A DNA stretch of 64,000 nt from Clostridia bacterium (lineage in GTDB: Bacteria; Bacillota; Clostridia; Christensenellales; Borkfalkiaceae), in contig CAAFMS010000006.1 in assembly GCA_900764105.1 (NCBI GenBank), positions 62,001 to 126,000 on the forward strand, read 5' to 3'. Made by a program: the position numbers and the translations under genes. How positions within the stretch are numbered: the first letter of the stretch is position 1; each line of letters starts with the position of its first letter. Positions 17,662 to 27,019 of the stretch are shown here, in pieces. A model generated the notes under the pieces. The model searched no databases and was not told the DNA's origin. It saw only the letters and a list, made by a program, of their open reading frames with translations.

Positions 17662-18010
17662 AGCGATTTTTGATTTTCGCTAATACCGACAGTATGTGTA
17701 TTACACATTTTTAAAGAGTATAACGGATAACCGTAATAAGGAATTGTAAAAACGCAAAAAGCGATGTCGGGGCGCCGTCCCCTACGGTTTATGATTTTTA
17801 CGGGACGTCGAGGGCGCCGTCCCCTACGATTATCGAAATAAGTTGCCGTATAGGTTGATTATTTTAATAATTTATTAAATCTTGATAAATACACAAACAG
17901 CAAAAATCAACTAATAATTCGCTTATTAAATCAGATGACTTATAAAGATTTGCCGTAGGGGACGGCGCCCCCGACGTCCCGTAAAACGTTAAATTCAGCA
18001 ATAAATCACA
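17662..18010. repeat. Intergenic repeats: three copies of a GC-rich 30-base element
   Basis: Copies at 17764-17789, 17801-17830 and, inverted, 17952-17982 share the core GGCGCCGTCCCCTACG and a GGGACGTCG arm; the second and third make a large inverted repeat. A TATAGGTTGATTA motif copy lies at 17849-17861. No gene is seen here. Confidence 0.7.
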
Positions 18011-18011
18011 T

Positions 18012-18053
18012 AAAAAAAGATACCCGATGCGCTTTGACGCGGGTATCTTTTTT
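18012..18053. terminator. Bidirectional terminator between aroQ and typA
   Basis: AAAAAAGATACCCG and CGGGTATCTTTTTT form a long stem with an internal GCG/CGC extension; both ends give T-tracts, so it can serve either strand. Confidence 0.85.
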
Positions 18054-18100
18054 ACAGTTTTTTATGTTTCAACGCCGATTTCTTTAGTAAAATATCGATA

Positions 18101-19921
18101 TTACTTTCTGTTTTTCGCCCACTCTTTCATACGAAGGTCCTTGGAAAGAATCTTCTTGCGAAGCCTTATGTTTATCGGCGTAACTTCGACGAGTTCGTCG
18201 TCCGCGATAAATTCAAGGCATTGTTCGAGCGAAAGAATCGTCGGGGGAATAAGTTTCAACGCTTCGTCGCTTCCCGACGCGCGGCTGTTCGTAAGGTGCT
18301 TCTGCTTGCATACGTTGACCGCCAAATCGTCCTCTCTCGAGTTTTCGCCTACGACTTCGCCTTCGTACACTTTTTCGCCCGGTCCTATAAACAACGTGCA
18401 GCGTTCTTGAGCGTTGAAAAGTCCGTATTGAGTAGTGACGCCCGTCTCGAAAACTACGAGACTTCCTCTCGTCCTCGATGGAATATCGCCCTTGTATTCT
18501 TCATAGCCTGCAAAAACGTGACTCATAATTCCGAAGCCCTTGGTGTCGGTGAGCATTTCGCTTCTGTAACCGAACAGGCATCTTGCGGGAATTTTAAATT
18601 CGAGTTTGGTAGTACCTCTGTCGTCCGCCGTCATATCGAGGAGTTCGCCCTTTCTCGCGCCGATTTTATTCATTATCGCTCCGACGTAGTCGTTCGGAAC
18701 TTCGATAACGAGGTCCTCCATAGGCTCGTGAGTCTTTCCCTCGATTTCTTTGAATATTACCTTAGGTCTCGAAACCTGAAATTCGTAGCCCTCTCTTCTC
18801 ATATTCTCGATGAGAATGGAAAGGTGTAACTCGCCTCTTCCGAAAACTTTGAACGTGTCCGCGTTCTCGGTCTCTTCGACTCTCATTGAAACGTTGGTCT
18901 CGATTTCCTTGAAAAGTCTTGCCCTCAAATGACGGGAAGTGACGTACTTTCCCTCTTTGCCCGCGAACGGACTGTTGTTTACCATAAAGTACATAGAAAC
19001 CGTCGGTTCGTCGATTGCCACGAACGGCAACTGTTCTATACAGTCGGGCGAGCAGATAGTCTCGCCGATGTTGATGTTTTCAATACCCGAAACGGCGATT
19101 ATGTCTCCCATCTCGGCGTCTAAAACTTCCGTTCTTTTAAGCCCTTCGAACTGGTACAACTTGCCGACCCTCGCGTTCGTCGTGGTCTTGTCCGTATGAA
19201 TGACGGTTATCGGCTGGGCATCCTTGATTTTACCTCTTACTATTCTGCCGATACCTATTCTGCCGACGTATTCGTCGTAGTCAACGTTGCAGATAATGGC
19301 TTGTAAGGGGGCGTTCAGTTCGCCGACGGGGGCGGGAATTTCCTCTAAAATAGTATCGAGAAGAGGGTTCATATTGTCGCTTTCGTCGGTGAGTTCCTTT
19401 TTAGCCCAACCCTGCTTCGCGCTCGCGTATACCACCTTGAAATCGAGTTGGTCGTCGTTTGCGCCGAGTTCGATAAACAGGTTGATAATGCCGTCGATAG
19501 TCGCGTTGAGGTCTCCGCCTTTGTCGATTTTGTTGATGCAGACTACGGGTTTTTTATTGAGCGAAAGGGCTTTTTTCAGAACGTATCTCGTCTGCGGCAT
19601 ACAGCCCTCAACTGCGTCTACGAGAAGTACGACTCCGTCTACCATGGACAAAATACGTTCGACCTCGCCGCCGAAATCGGCGTGTCCGGGGGTGTCTATA
19701 ATGTTGATTTTAACGCCCTTGTATTTAAGCGCGGTGTTTTTTGCGAGAATGGTGATGCCCCTTTCTCTTTCTATGTCGCCGCTGTCCATAACTCTTTCGG
19801 CGACTACTTCGTTGCTTCTGAAAATGTTGTTCTGCTTTAAAAGCGCGTCCACGAGGGTGGTTTTGCCGTGGTCGACGTGCGCGATTATCGCAATATTCCT
19901 TACTTCGTTTCGTATATCCAT
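18101..19921 (-). CDS. typA: Translational GTPase TypA/BipA
   Basis: A 606-residue ribosome-binding GTPase related to EF-G and LepA, linked to stress adaptation and large-subunit assembly. G-domain motifs are complete: HVDHGKTT (G1), RGITI (G2), DTPGHADFGGE (G3), NKID (G4) and SAKQG-like G5. The EF-G-like C-terminal domains and the TypA-specific tail (EYKGDIPSRTRGSLVVFE) follow. CGGAG precedes the ATG. Own promoter and terminator indicate a single-gene unit. Confidence 0.97.
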   Translation of the reverse strand: MDIRNEVRNIAIIAHVDHGKTTLVDALLKQNNIFRSNEVVAERVMDSGDIERERGITILAKNTALKYKGVKINIIDTPGHADFGGEVERILSMVDGVVLLVDAVEGCMPQTRYVLKKALSLNKKPVVCINKIDKGGDLNATIDGIINLFIELGANDDQLDFKVVYASAKQGWAKKELTDESDNMNPLLDTILEEIPAPVGELNAPLQAIICNVDYDEYVGRIGIGRIVRGKIKDAQPITVIHTDKTTTNARVGKLYQFEGLKRTEVLDAEMGDIIAVSGIENINIGETICSPDCIEQLPFVAIDEPTVSMYFMVNNSPFAGKEGKYVTSRHLRARLFKEIETNVSMRVEETENADTFKVFGRGELHLSILIENMRREGYEFQVSRPKVIFKEIEGKTHEPMEDLVIEVPNDYVGAIMNKIGARKGELLDMTADDRGTTKLEFKIPARCLFGYRSEMLTDTKGFGIMSHVFAGYEEYKGDIPSRTRGSLVVFETGVTTQYGLFNAQERCTLFIGPGEKVYEGEVVGENSREDDLAVNVCKQKHLTNSRASGSDEALKLIPPTILSLEQCLEFIADDELVEVTPINIRLRKKILSKDLRMKEWAKNRK

Positions 19922-19981
19922 AATTTATCTCCGATTAAACTACCAAGAGTTAAAAGATTTTTTCCGATTAAAAACTCTTAT

Positions 19982-20010
19982 AGTATATATATTGATTAGT
20001 AATTTGTCAA
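19982..20010 (-). promoter_or_regulatory. Promoter of typA
   Basis: On the minus strand TTGACA (20010-20005) and TATACT (19987-19982), spacing 17, about 60 bases before the typA ATG. Confidence 0.75.
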
Positions 20011-20032
20011 ATAAATAGGTATTTAATTAGAC

Positions 20033-20056
20033 ATTTTTTTGCTTTTGTGCTATTAT
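20033..20056 (+). promoter_or_regulatory. Promoter of ansA, close to the start codon
   Basis: TATTAT at 20051-20056, preceded by TGC, forms an extended -10, with a weak TTAGAC -35 about 18 bases upstream. Only 7 bases separate it from the ATG. Confidence 0.5.
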
Positions 20057-20063
20057 TTACACT

Positions 20064-21062
20064 ATGAAGAAAATTCTTATGATCGCTACGGGCGGAACAA
20101 TCGCTTCGGGTAAAAGCGCGGACGGACTTACTCCCGTTTTAACTTCCGACGAACTGTTGTCGTTCGTTCCCGAAATAAAATCTATTTGCGAGGTCGAGTC
20201 CGTTCAGCCGATGAATATCGACAGTACGAATATCACCCCGAATGCTTGGCTTACGCTCGAAAATATAATCGAAGAAAACTACGACCGCTACGACGGTTTC
20301 GTAATTTGTCACGGCACGGATACTATGGCGTATACCGCCGCGGTGCTTTCCTATCTCGTTCAAGGAAGCCCGAAGCCTATCGTTATTACAGGGTCGCAAA
20401 AGCCTATCGGCACCGAAATTACCGACGCCAAAACCAACCTTTGCGACAGTTTCTTGTACTGTACGTCGAAATACGCAAGCGGCGTTCAGATAGTATTCGA
20501 CGGCAAGGTAATTAAGGGAACAAGGGCGAAAAAGACGAGAAGCAAGAGTTATAACGCCTTTTCGAGCATAAATTATCCTTATATTGCCATTATTCAGGAC
20601 GGCAAGGTAATGCAGTACGAGCATAGCCCGAAGAAGAGCAAACCGACTTTTTATCGTTCGCTCGACCCGAAAGTCGGACTTTTCAAACTCGTTCCCGCTG
20701 CGGACAGCCGCATACTCGACAAGTATTTCGAACTCAACGACGCGGTTATAGTCGAAAGTTTCGGCACGGGCGGAATACCTATGGGCGACGAGTTCGGGTT
20801 TTACGACGTAATCGCCAAATGGCGTAAAAAAGGCAAAATACTCGTTATGTGTACGCAGGTTGTAAACGAGGGCAGCGATATGACCGTGTACAAGGTCGGC
20901 AGAAGTCTTAAAGAACGCTACGGGTTTATAGAGTCTTACGATATGACCCCCGAAACGGTACTTGCGAAACTTATGTGGATACTCTCTTTCGAGAAAAAGG
21001 CGGGCAAGGTGAAACGGCTTTTCTATAAGACGATAGCAGACGATATACTTTATACCGAATAA
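20064..21062 (+). CDS. ansA: L-asparaginase, type I
   Basis: A 332-residue amidohydrolase converting asparagine to aspartate and ammonia. Both catalytic motifs are present: ATGGTIAS at the N-terminus (nucleophilic Thr) and CHGTDTMAYTA (second Thr and Asp) near residue 90, plus VITGSQKP. No signal peptide, so cytoplasmic type I. The ATG has no Shine-Dalgarno sequence and lies 7 bases after a TATTAT box, suggesting a leaderless mRNA. Confidence 0.93.
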   Translation: MKKILMIATGGTIASGKSADGLTPVLTSDELLSFVPEIKSICEVESVQPMNIDSTNITPNAWLTLENIIEENYDRYDGFVICHGTDTMAYTAAVLSYLVQGSPKPIVITGSQKPIGTEITDAKTNLCDSFLYCTSKYASGVQIVFDGKVIKGTRAKKTRSKSYNAFSSINYPYIAIIQDGKVMQYEHSPKKSKPTFYRSLDPKVGLFKLVPAADSRILDKYFELNDAVIVESFGTGGIPMGDEFGFYDVIAKWRKKGKILVMCTQVVNEGSDMTVYKVGRSLKERYGFIESYDMTPETVLAKLMWILSFEKKAGKVKRLFYKTIADDILYTE

Positions 21063-21126
21063 TAAGCATTATAATACAAAAGTCGACCTATAAGTTGATT
21101 AACGGCGTTTTTTGCACGGAGATAAG

Positions 21127-22842
21127 ATGATTAAAAAATTTGCGAAATACTATAAACCGCACATGAAACTGTTCATACTCGATATGATATGCGCTTTTAC
21201 CGTGGCGGTTTTGAACCTTTTGTACCCGAAAGTCGCGGGGAATATAATAAAAGTAAAGGAACTGAACTACGTTCTGATTTTTTCGGGCGTTCTGTTAGGC
21301 GTGTTTTTGCTGAAAGCCGTTTTAAACTATATAATAACGTATTGGGGTCACGTCGTGGGAGTCAGAATACAGGGCGATATGAGAGCGGAACTCTTCGCTC
21401 ACTTGCAGAAACTGCCCTTTTCCTACTACGACGAAACAAAGGTCGGCTCGATTATGTCGAGGCTTGTAAACGACCTTTTCGAAGTTTCCGAACTTGCTCA
21501 CCACGGACCCGAGGACGTATTTTTGTCTATCCTCTCGATAGTCGGGGCTTTGATTATGATACTTTTCATAAACCCGTGGCTGTCGCTCATACTTTTGTGT
21601 ATAATACCGATTATCGCGTTTTTCGCGTCGAAACTGAGAATAGAACTCGTCCATTCCTTCAAAGAGTCGAGAGAGAAAACGTCGGAGATAAACGCGACGG
21701 TCGAAAGCGCGGTTTCGGGAATCAGAGTTTCGAAAGCGTATACTGCGGAACTTCACGAAAACGAGAGATTTATTCACGCGAACGAAGGGCTTAAACAGGC
21801 GAGAAAAATTCAGTATAAATCGATGAGCCGCTTCAATACGGCTATGAGCCTCGCGATGGATATATTGTACCTCGTTGCCTTTTTGGCAGGCGGACTTTTT
21901 TACGTCAAGGGTCTGATTTCGGCAGGCGATTTGACTACTTACGTTTTATACGTCGGTATGCTCATAACTCCGATAAGAACGTTCGTGACTATTTTCGAAC
22001 AAATCGAAGAGGGTATGACGGGCTTCAAGAGATTTTTGGAAGTAATGGCTATCGCCCCCGAAAAAGAAGCGGATAAACCCGTAAAAGTCGGCAGACTTTC
22101 GGGCGATATAGTATTCGACGACGTGAGTTTTAAATACAAAAAGGAGTCGGACGACGAAAAGAGCCTTATTCTTCACAATCTTTCGCTTGAAATCAGGTCG
22201 GGCGAGACGGTCGCTCTCGTTGGACCGTCGGGCGGCGGAAAGACTACGCTTTGCAATCTTATTCCGAGATTTTACGATATAGATTCGGGAAAAATAACTA
22301 TCGACGGCATAGACGTAAGGGATATGAAACTCTACGATTTAAGGCGTAATATCGGCTCGGTTGCGCAGGACGTGTTCATATTCAGCGGAACGGTTAAGGA
22401 CAATATCGCCTACGGCAATTTCGACGCGACGGACGAAGAGATTGTCGAAGCGGCGAAAAACGCCAACATTCACGAGTTTATAGAGAGCCTCGAAAACGGC
22501 TACGACACCTACGTCGGCGAGAGAGGCGTTAAACTTTCGGGCGGTCAGAAACAACGTATTTCCATAGCGAGGGCGTTTTTGAAAAATCCGCCGATTCTCA
22601 TTCTGGACGAGGCGACGAGCGCGCTCGACAACGTGACCGAAATGCAGATTCAGAAGGCTCTTGAAAAACTGTCCGTAGGAAGAACTACGATAGTCGTCGC
22701 TCATAGATTATCCACCGTAAAAAACGCCGACGAGATTATTCTTCTCGGAAGCGAGGGTATAGAAGAAAGAGGTACGCACGAGGAACTTATGAAACTCGGC
22801 GGCAAGTATTCGGAACTCTACAACTATCAATTCAGAGAGTAA
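21127..22842 (+). CDS. ABC exporter, MsbA-like
   Basis: A 571-residue fused membrane-ATPase half-transporter, probably homodimeric. Six membrane segments precede a full nucleotide-binding domain: Walker A GPSGGGKTT, Q-loop, signature LSGGQKQR, Walker B ILILDEATSALD and H-loop AHRLS. The ATG at 21127 is preceded by GGAGA; a TTG 15 bases upstream lies before this site. A TATAAGTTGATTA motif copy sits just upstream and another just downstream. Substrate unknown. Confidence 0.92.
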   Translation: MIKKFAKYYKPHMKLFILDMICAFTVAVLNLLYPKVAGNIIKVKELNYVLIFSGVLLGVFLLKAVLNYIITYWGHVVGVRIQGDMRAELFAHLQKLPFSYYDETKVGSIMSRLVNDLFEVSELAHHGPEDVFLSILSIVGALIMILFINPWLSLILLCIIPIIAFFASKLRIELVHSFKESREKTSEINATVESAVSGIRVSKAYTAELHENERFIHANEGLKQARKIQYKSMSRFNTAMSLAMDILYLVAFLAGGLFYVKGLISAGDLTTYVLYVGMLITPIRTFVTIFEQIEEGMTGFKRFLEVMAIAPEKEADKPVKVGRLSGDIVFDDVSFKYKKESDDEKSLILHNLSLEIRSGETVALVGPSGGGKTTLCNLIPRFYDIDSGKITIDGIDVRDMKLYDLRRNIGSVAQDVFIFSGTVKDNIAYGNFDATDEEIVEAAKNANIHEFIESLENGYDTYVGERGVKLSGGQKQRISIARAFLKNPPILILDEATSALDNVTEMQIQKALEKLSVGRTTIVVAHRLSTVKNADEIILLGSEGIEERGTHEELMKLGGKYSELYNYQFRE

Positions 22843-22874
22843 AAGTCGGCGTATAAGTCGATTAATGGGCTAAA

Positions 22875-24203
22875 ATGAAGAAAAACAAGAGGAAAAAATT
22901 TAATATCGGAAAAGGTATAGCCTCGCTTTTTACCAAACGGAAAATCATAAGCCTTACGTGTTCGATACTGTCGCTTGCGGTTGCCGTCGGATATTTCGCC
23001 TACACGGCGATGTGCGGTTTCAATATCGATACGGTGACAAAGTCAATGGGCGATACCGCGGACGGACTGTGGGGTTTTAAACTTATCAAATACGCGAGTT
23101 TAAACCTGATTTTTTCCGTTCTCGGAATAATGCTTTTCGCCATATTCGGTCTGTACCGCCTTCTGATGGCGTATTACTATTTTAAGATATACAGAGGAAA
23201 AGAAGATTTTTACAAATCGCAGAGGAAGGAGACGATACTGTTTTCCGTTCTGTCGCTCGTAATGGTCGTAGTTTACGGAATTCTTTATTCCAACGAAAAG
23301 ATTACGATGCCGTTCGTGAAAAACGAGGGCGTTCTCGCTATGCTCATCGTATATATAATTCTCGCTCTTTTGCCGATTGTAGAAATGGTCGGCAACGCGA
23401 TAACGATTGCGATAGAGAATAGGATAAAAAAGAAGGGCGAAATACCCGACAAGGACAAAATCGCCAAAGAAATCGACGAACTCGCCGCCAAAAACGCCGA
23501 ACTTGCCAAGAGCGGAGACAAAGACGAGGCGAAAGAAGAGATTTCGGAAAAGGAAGAGGGTTTCGGCAAGAAAAAGAGGCGTGAAGTCACCGACAAAATT
23601 ACGGCTATGCTGAAAAAGGCGGGACTTTACGACGAAGAGGTCGTTGAAACTATCGAAAAAACCGAAGAGAACATGGAAGAAGCCGAAAAGGCGAACGAGG
23701 CGGTTCTCGGAAACTCCGAAAGCGTGGTCGGAAAAATCACGGAAACCGTGGCGGAAGAGAAAACTGAAAAGTTGGAGGGCGTCAAAGAGGAAAAAGAGAC
23801 CGCCGAAACGGTAAAAATCGAGGAAAAAACGGTAAAAACGAGCGACGGGAGCGCAATTCTTGACAAAAAATACGATTCGGAGTATAATATAAGCGAAAAA
23901 GAGTTAGAAAGACTGACGGAGATTTATGAAAGTGATATTAAAGTATCTATCGGAGAACTGGGCGCCTCTTCTCATACTGATCGTCGCGCTTGGCGTACTT
24001 GCCGCAATCGTGACGTCCATACTTATGAAAAGAGAGAAGGAAAAACGGGACGAGGAATACGCGAAGATGCTTTGCGACGTTCCGATAGAAAACGTCGCAA
24101 CGGACGGAGCGGAAAAGGTAGAGGTAAGAAAGGAACGCGGAAATTCCGAAATGGACTGGTTAAAAGGCAAAATCGGAAAGTCGGGCGTTCTTGCCGCAGA
24201 TGA
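22875..24203 (+). CDS. Four-span membrane protein with charged tail; 3' end overlaps next gene
   Basis: Not recognised. Four membrane segments (about 22-45, 75-105, 120-140, 155-183) are followed by about 150 Lys/Glu-rich residues predicted helical or disordered. The last 93 residues change abruptly to Arg-rich sequence; this stretch is the out-of-frame reading of the start of the next gene (23926 onward). I therefore suspect that the native protein ended near residue 350 and that a frameshift or assembly error removed the stop, though a true 278-base overlap cannot be excluded. Next gene also carries a membrane anchor and Lys/Glu tail, so they probably work together. Confidence 0.6.
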   Translation: MKKNKRKKFNIGKGIASLFTKRKIISLTCSILSLAVAVGYFAYTAMCGFNIDTVTKSMGDTADGLWGFKLIKYASLNLIFSVLGIMLFAIFGLYRLLMAYYYFKIYRGKEDFYKSQRKETILFSVLSLVMVVVYGILYSNEKITMPFVKNEGVLAMLIVYIILALLPIVEMVGNAITIAIENRIKKKGEIPDKDKIAKEIDELAAKNAELAKSGDKDEAKEEISEKEEGFGKKKRREVTDKITAMLKKAGLYDEEVVETIEKTEENMEEAEKANEAVLGNSESVVGKITETVAEEKTEKLEGVKEEKETAETVKIEEKTVKTSDGSAILDKKYDSEYNISEKELERLTEIYESDIKVSIGELGASSHTDRRAWRTCRNRDVHTYEKREGKTGRGIREDALRRSDRKRRNGRSGKGRGKKGTRKFRNGLVKRQNRKVGRSCRR

Positions 24204-25527
24204 TATTCCCGAGGCCGTAAAAGCCGAAGTTGCCGTTAAGGAACAAAAAGAACGGGAAGAACAGGAAGCGGAGAAAGCCGCGAAAGAAGCCGTGGAAGAA
24301 GCCGTGGAAGAAGCCGTGGAAGAAGCCGAAGCCGTTGGGGGAGAAAGTAAGGAAAGCGAATTCGAGGCGATTTCGCCGAAAAAGAAATCGGTAAAACCCA
24401 AGGCGAAAAAACCCGACAAGACCAAGACCTCTAAAAAGAACGAGGACAAAGCGATTGCAGACGCTAAAACGGAAGAATCCGCCGATGTAACCGAAGAGAA
24501 AACCGAAGAGAAAACCGAAGAGAAAACCGAGGAAAAAGCCGAAGAGAAAGTCGAGGAGAAAGCCGAAGAGAAAGCCGAAGAGAAAACCGAGGAGAAAACC
24601 GAGGAGAAAACCGAGGAGGTAAATTCCGTAGCGGAGGAAAAGCCCGAAGAAATCGAGTCGGCGGCAACCGAAGAGAGGGGCGAAGCGGAAACAAAAGAAG
24701 AGGGACTTACTTCGGAGAACGACGAAAAAGTCGGGAAAGCCGAAGCGGAACAATTAAATTTATTTACGGAGGATTATTATTGTATGGCAAACGACGACAA
24801 GGCGACAAAAAAAGTCGCAGGCAAATGGATGGTTAAGGAAAAAGGCGAGGGCGAGTACGTCGCATTCCTGTACGCGAACAACAGAGAAGTTTTGTTGACG
24901 AGCGAAACGTATTCGACGGTAGAAGGCGCGAAAAAAGGCGTAGCGACCATACAGAAGAACGCTACGGACGAAAATTTCGCAATATACAAGGATAAAAACG
25001 ATAATTACTACTTCAAACTCAAAAACTCGAAGAACAGATTTTTATGCGTCGGCGAGACCTACCCGAACAGAAACGCTTGTCTGAACTCGATAGAATCGGT
25101 TAAGAAATTTGTGGATTCGCCCATATCGGACGCGGTTGAAAAGGACATAACGCTTATCAAATACGTTCCGACGCCCGAGGATAAATTGCCCGAGAAAAAA
25201 TACAGCGGCAAATGGGTAATAAAAGAAGAAGAGGGCGAATACAGGGCTCAACTTCACGCTTCCAACGGCGAACTTTTGTTATGCAGCGAGTCTTACGCTT
25301 CCTACGCTTCGGCGAAAGAGGCGATAGGAAATATAAGCCAGAACGGAATTGCGGGAAACTTCATAGTCGATTGCGACAAGAAGGGCAGATACTTTTTCAA
25401 ACTGAGAAACGCGACGAAAGTTACGTTATGCATAGGGGAGACTTACTCGCAGTTGCAAGCGTGTTTAAGCGCGATAGACAGCGTAAGAAGTTTCTTAAAG
25501 ACTGCGAAACTCGCCGACAATCAGTAA
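23926..25527 (+). CDS. Membrane-anchored protein with DUF1508 repeats
   Basis: A 533-residue protein: one N-terminal membrane segment (about 12-33), a long acidic/basic linker with repeated EEKTEEK-type heptads (about 185-235), and a C-terminal part (about 290-530) with four DUF1508 (YegP-like) units, as seen in FAIYKDKNDNYYFKLKNSKN and ETYPNRNACLNSIESV. DUF1508 folds form small beta-sheet dimers of unknown function. GGAG lies 5 bases before the ATG. A second GGAGG lies before an in-frame ATG at 24784, which could yield a soluble repeat-only form. Confidence 0.75.
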   Translation: MKVILKYLSENWAPLLILIVALGVLAAIVTSILMKREKEKRDEEYAKMLCDVPIENVATDGAEKVEVRKERGNSEMDWLKGKIGKSGVLAADDIPEAVKAEVAVKEQKEREEQEAEKAAKEAVEEAVEEAVEEAEAVGGESKESEFEAISPKKKSVKPKAKKPDKTKTSKKNEDKAIADAKTEESADVTEEKTEEKTEEKTEEKAEEKVEEKAEEKAEEKTEEKTEEKTEEVNSVAEEKPEEIESAATEERGEAETKEEGLTSENDEKVGKAEAEQLNLFTEDYYCMANDDKATKKVAGKWMVKEKGEGEYVAFLYANNREVLLTSETYSTVEGAKKGVATIQKNATDENFAIYKDKNDNYYFKLKNSKNRFLCVGETYPNRNACLNSIESVKKFVDSPISDAVEKDITLIKYVPTPEDKLPEKKYSGKWVIKEEEGEYRAQLHASNGELLLCSESYASYASAKEAIGNISQNGIAGNFIVDCDKKGRYFFKLRNATKVTLCIGETYSQLQACLSAIDSVRSFLKTAKLADNQ

Positions 25528-25612
25528 TCGATATAGGTAGAATTAAAAGCGGCTGTAAAAGGCCGTAGAACGATATTTAACAATATAATATAAACGATAT
25601 TTGAATTAAGAT

Positions 25613-25646
25613 AAGACGCCCGAAACAACGTAAGGCGTCTTATTTT
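25613..25646 (+). terminator. Terminator after the DUF1508 gene
   Basis: AAGACGCC pairs with GGCGTCTT and is followed by ATTTTTT. The remainder of 25528-25888 shows no gene. Confidence 0.85.
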
Positions 25647-25830
25647 TTATGACCTTGTTTATGGCTTTTGTTTCTGAATATCGTATTTGTTGCCAAATAG
25701 CATATTTTTCGGGGCGGCTTTATCTTGAAAACGTCCGTATTTTTAAGATAAACGCCGATGCCTATACAAAACATTTAAAAATATCTGCAATTCAAGAATA
25801 AACACCGCCTGATTTTTTGCGTAAAAGAAA

Positions 25831-25864
25831 GAGTCGGATAAAGTCCGAGACTTTAATCCGACTC
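25831..25864 (-). terminator. Terminator of the sugar ABC operon
   Basis: GAGTCGGAT and ATCCGACTC form a stem with a nested AAAGT/ACTTT pair; on the minus strand it is followed by a T-rich tract (TTTCTTTT). Confidence 0.8.
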
Positions 25865-25888
25865 CTTTACGGGAATGGAATGAGCGAA

Positions 25889-26944
25889 TTATCCTAAGTA
25901 GAAGATGTTCTTCGACTTAAGGTCGTCGATGTTTGCGGAAGTGTACCACTGACCCGCTATACCTACGTTTTTCTCGAACGTTTCGCCGGCAAGTTTCTTA
26001 GCCGCCATTTCAACCGCTTTGTAACCTATCGAATAGGAGTCCTGAGCGACCGAACCTACGAGGACGGGGTATTTATTGCCATCGTTCTTGATCCAGTTGT
26101 ACTGGTTGGTTCCGCAGTCAAATCCGCAGAAAAGGATATTTTCGTATTTGGCTTTGTTGTCCGCAACTTCCGCCGAAACCTCGCTTACGACTCCTTCGTT
26201 GGACATAAATATCGCGTCTACATGGCTTGCTTGAAGAGACTGTGCGGCAGCCTTATATTCGCCGTCGTTGTTGGTTTTCGTCTGATGTTGTATATCTACG
26301 GTGAAACCGTCAGCCTGAGCGAGAGCCTTGAATTTGTCTTCGAATCCTTTTGCTCTGTCAATACCGGTTGCGGAAGAATCGTGCTGGATAACGCCCATTT
26401 TGAATTCTTTACCTGCGGTTAATTTGTTGTTGGTTTTAAGGTATTTGTAGAAGTTTTCCGCAACGAGAGCGGCTGCGGCTACGTTATCGGTCGCAACTTT
26501 TCCGATGGTCGGATCTTTTCCGGCGGTGACGTCCGCGCGGTTCGCGTAAAGTCCGCTGTCGAATTCGACTACGGGAATCTTTTTATCGTACGCCGTTACG
26601 AGTTCGTCGGCGAAGCCCTGACCGATAGTTGCGAGAACGACTGCCTTTACGTGTTTATTGTTGAGAGCAGACTGTAATTTCTCACGTTGCTCGGGAATAT
26701 AAGTTTCGCTTTCCGCTGTGGGACCTGCAAAAGTGATTTTGTAGCCGTATTTTTTTCCCGCTGCCTCGGCTCCCGATTTTACCGCTTGCCAGAAAGCGTG
26801 CGTTTCGCCCTTGGCTATGACGGCTATCGTCTGGTTTGCATCTTTGCCGCTGGTGTTATTGTTGTTGCAGGACGCGCCGACCATAAGGAAAGCCGCCGAG
26901 AGTACGCTTGCCGTAGCAATGCTGAGTAGTTTTCTGAGTTTCAT
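25889..26944 (-). CDS. Sugar ABC transporter substrate-binding lipoprotein
   Basis: A 351-residue lipoprotein with a signal peptide and lipobox GASC (Cys about 26), followed by a periplasmic-binding type 4 (RbsB-like) fold: AVIAKGETHAFWQAVKSGAE, then EFDSG, GKVATDN and GFDCGTNQ segments. It captures a sugar outside the membrane and hands it to the permease. It is the last gene of an ATPase-permease-binding-protein operon, 75 bases after the permease, with a terminator after it. The sugar cannot be told from sequence; ribose, galactose or a polyol are possible. Confidence 0.9.
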   Translation of the reverse strand: MKLRKLLSIATASVLSAAFLMVGASCNNNNTSGKDANQTIAVIAKGETHAFWQAVKSGAEAAGKKYGYKITFAGPTAESETYIPEQREKLQSALNNKHVKAVVLATIGQGFADELVTAYDKKIPVVEFDSGLYANRADVTAGKDPTIGKVATDNVAAAALVAENFYKYLKTNNKLTAGKEFKMGVIQHDSSATGIDRAKGFEDKFKALAQADGFTVDIQHQTKTNNDGEYKAAAQSLQASHVDAIFMSNEGVVSEVSAEVADNKAKYENILFCGFDCGTNQYNWIKNDGNKYPVLVGSVAQDSYSIGYKAVEMAAKKLAGETFEKNVGIAGQWYTSANIDDLKSKNIFYLG

Positions 26945-27019
26945 TTGTTGTTTCCTCCTTGAAACATAATTTTTTTATAATTTGCGCCCTGAGGCGTAAA
27001 TCCCGTTAAAAGTGTTAAA

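Noticed and set aside
24160..24753. Long minus-strand frames opposite the Lys/Glu-rich region
   Set aside because: Phe/Leu-rich shadow of the GAA/AAA-rich plus-strand gene.
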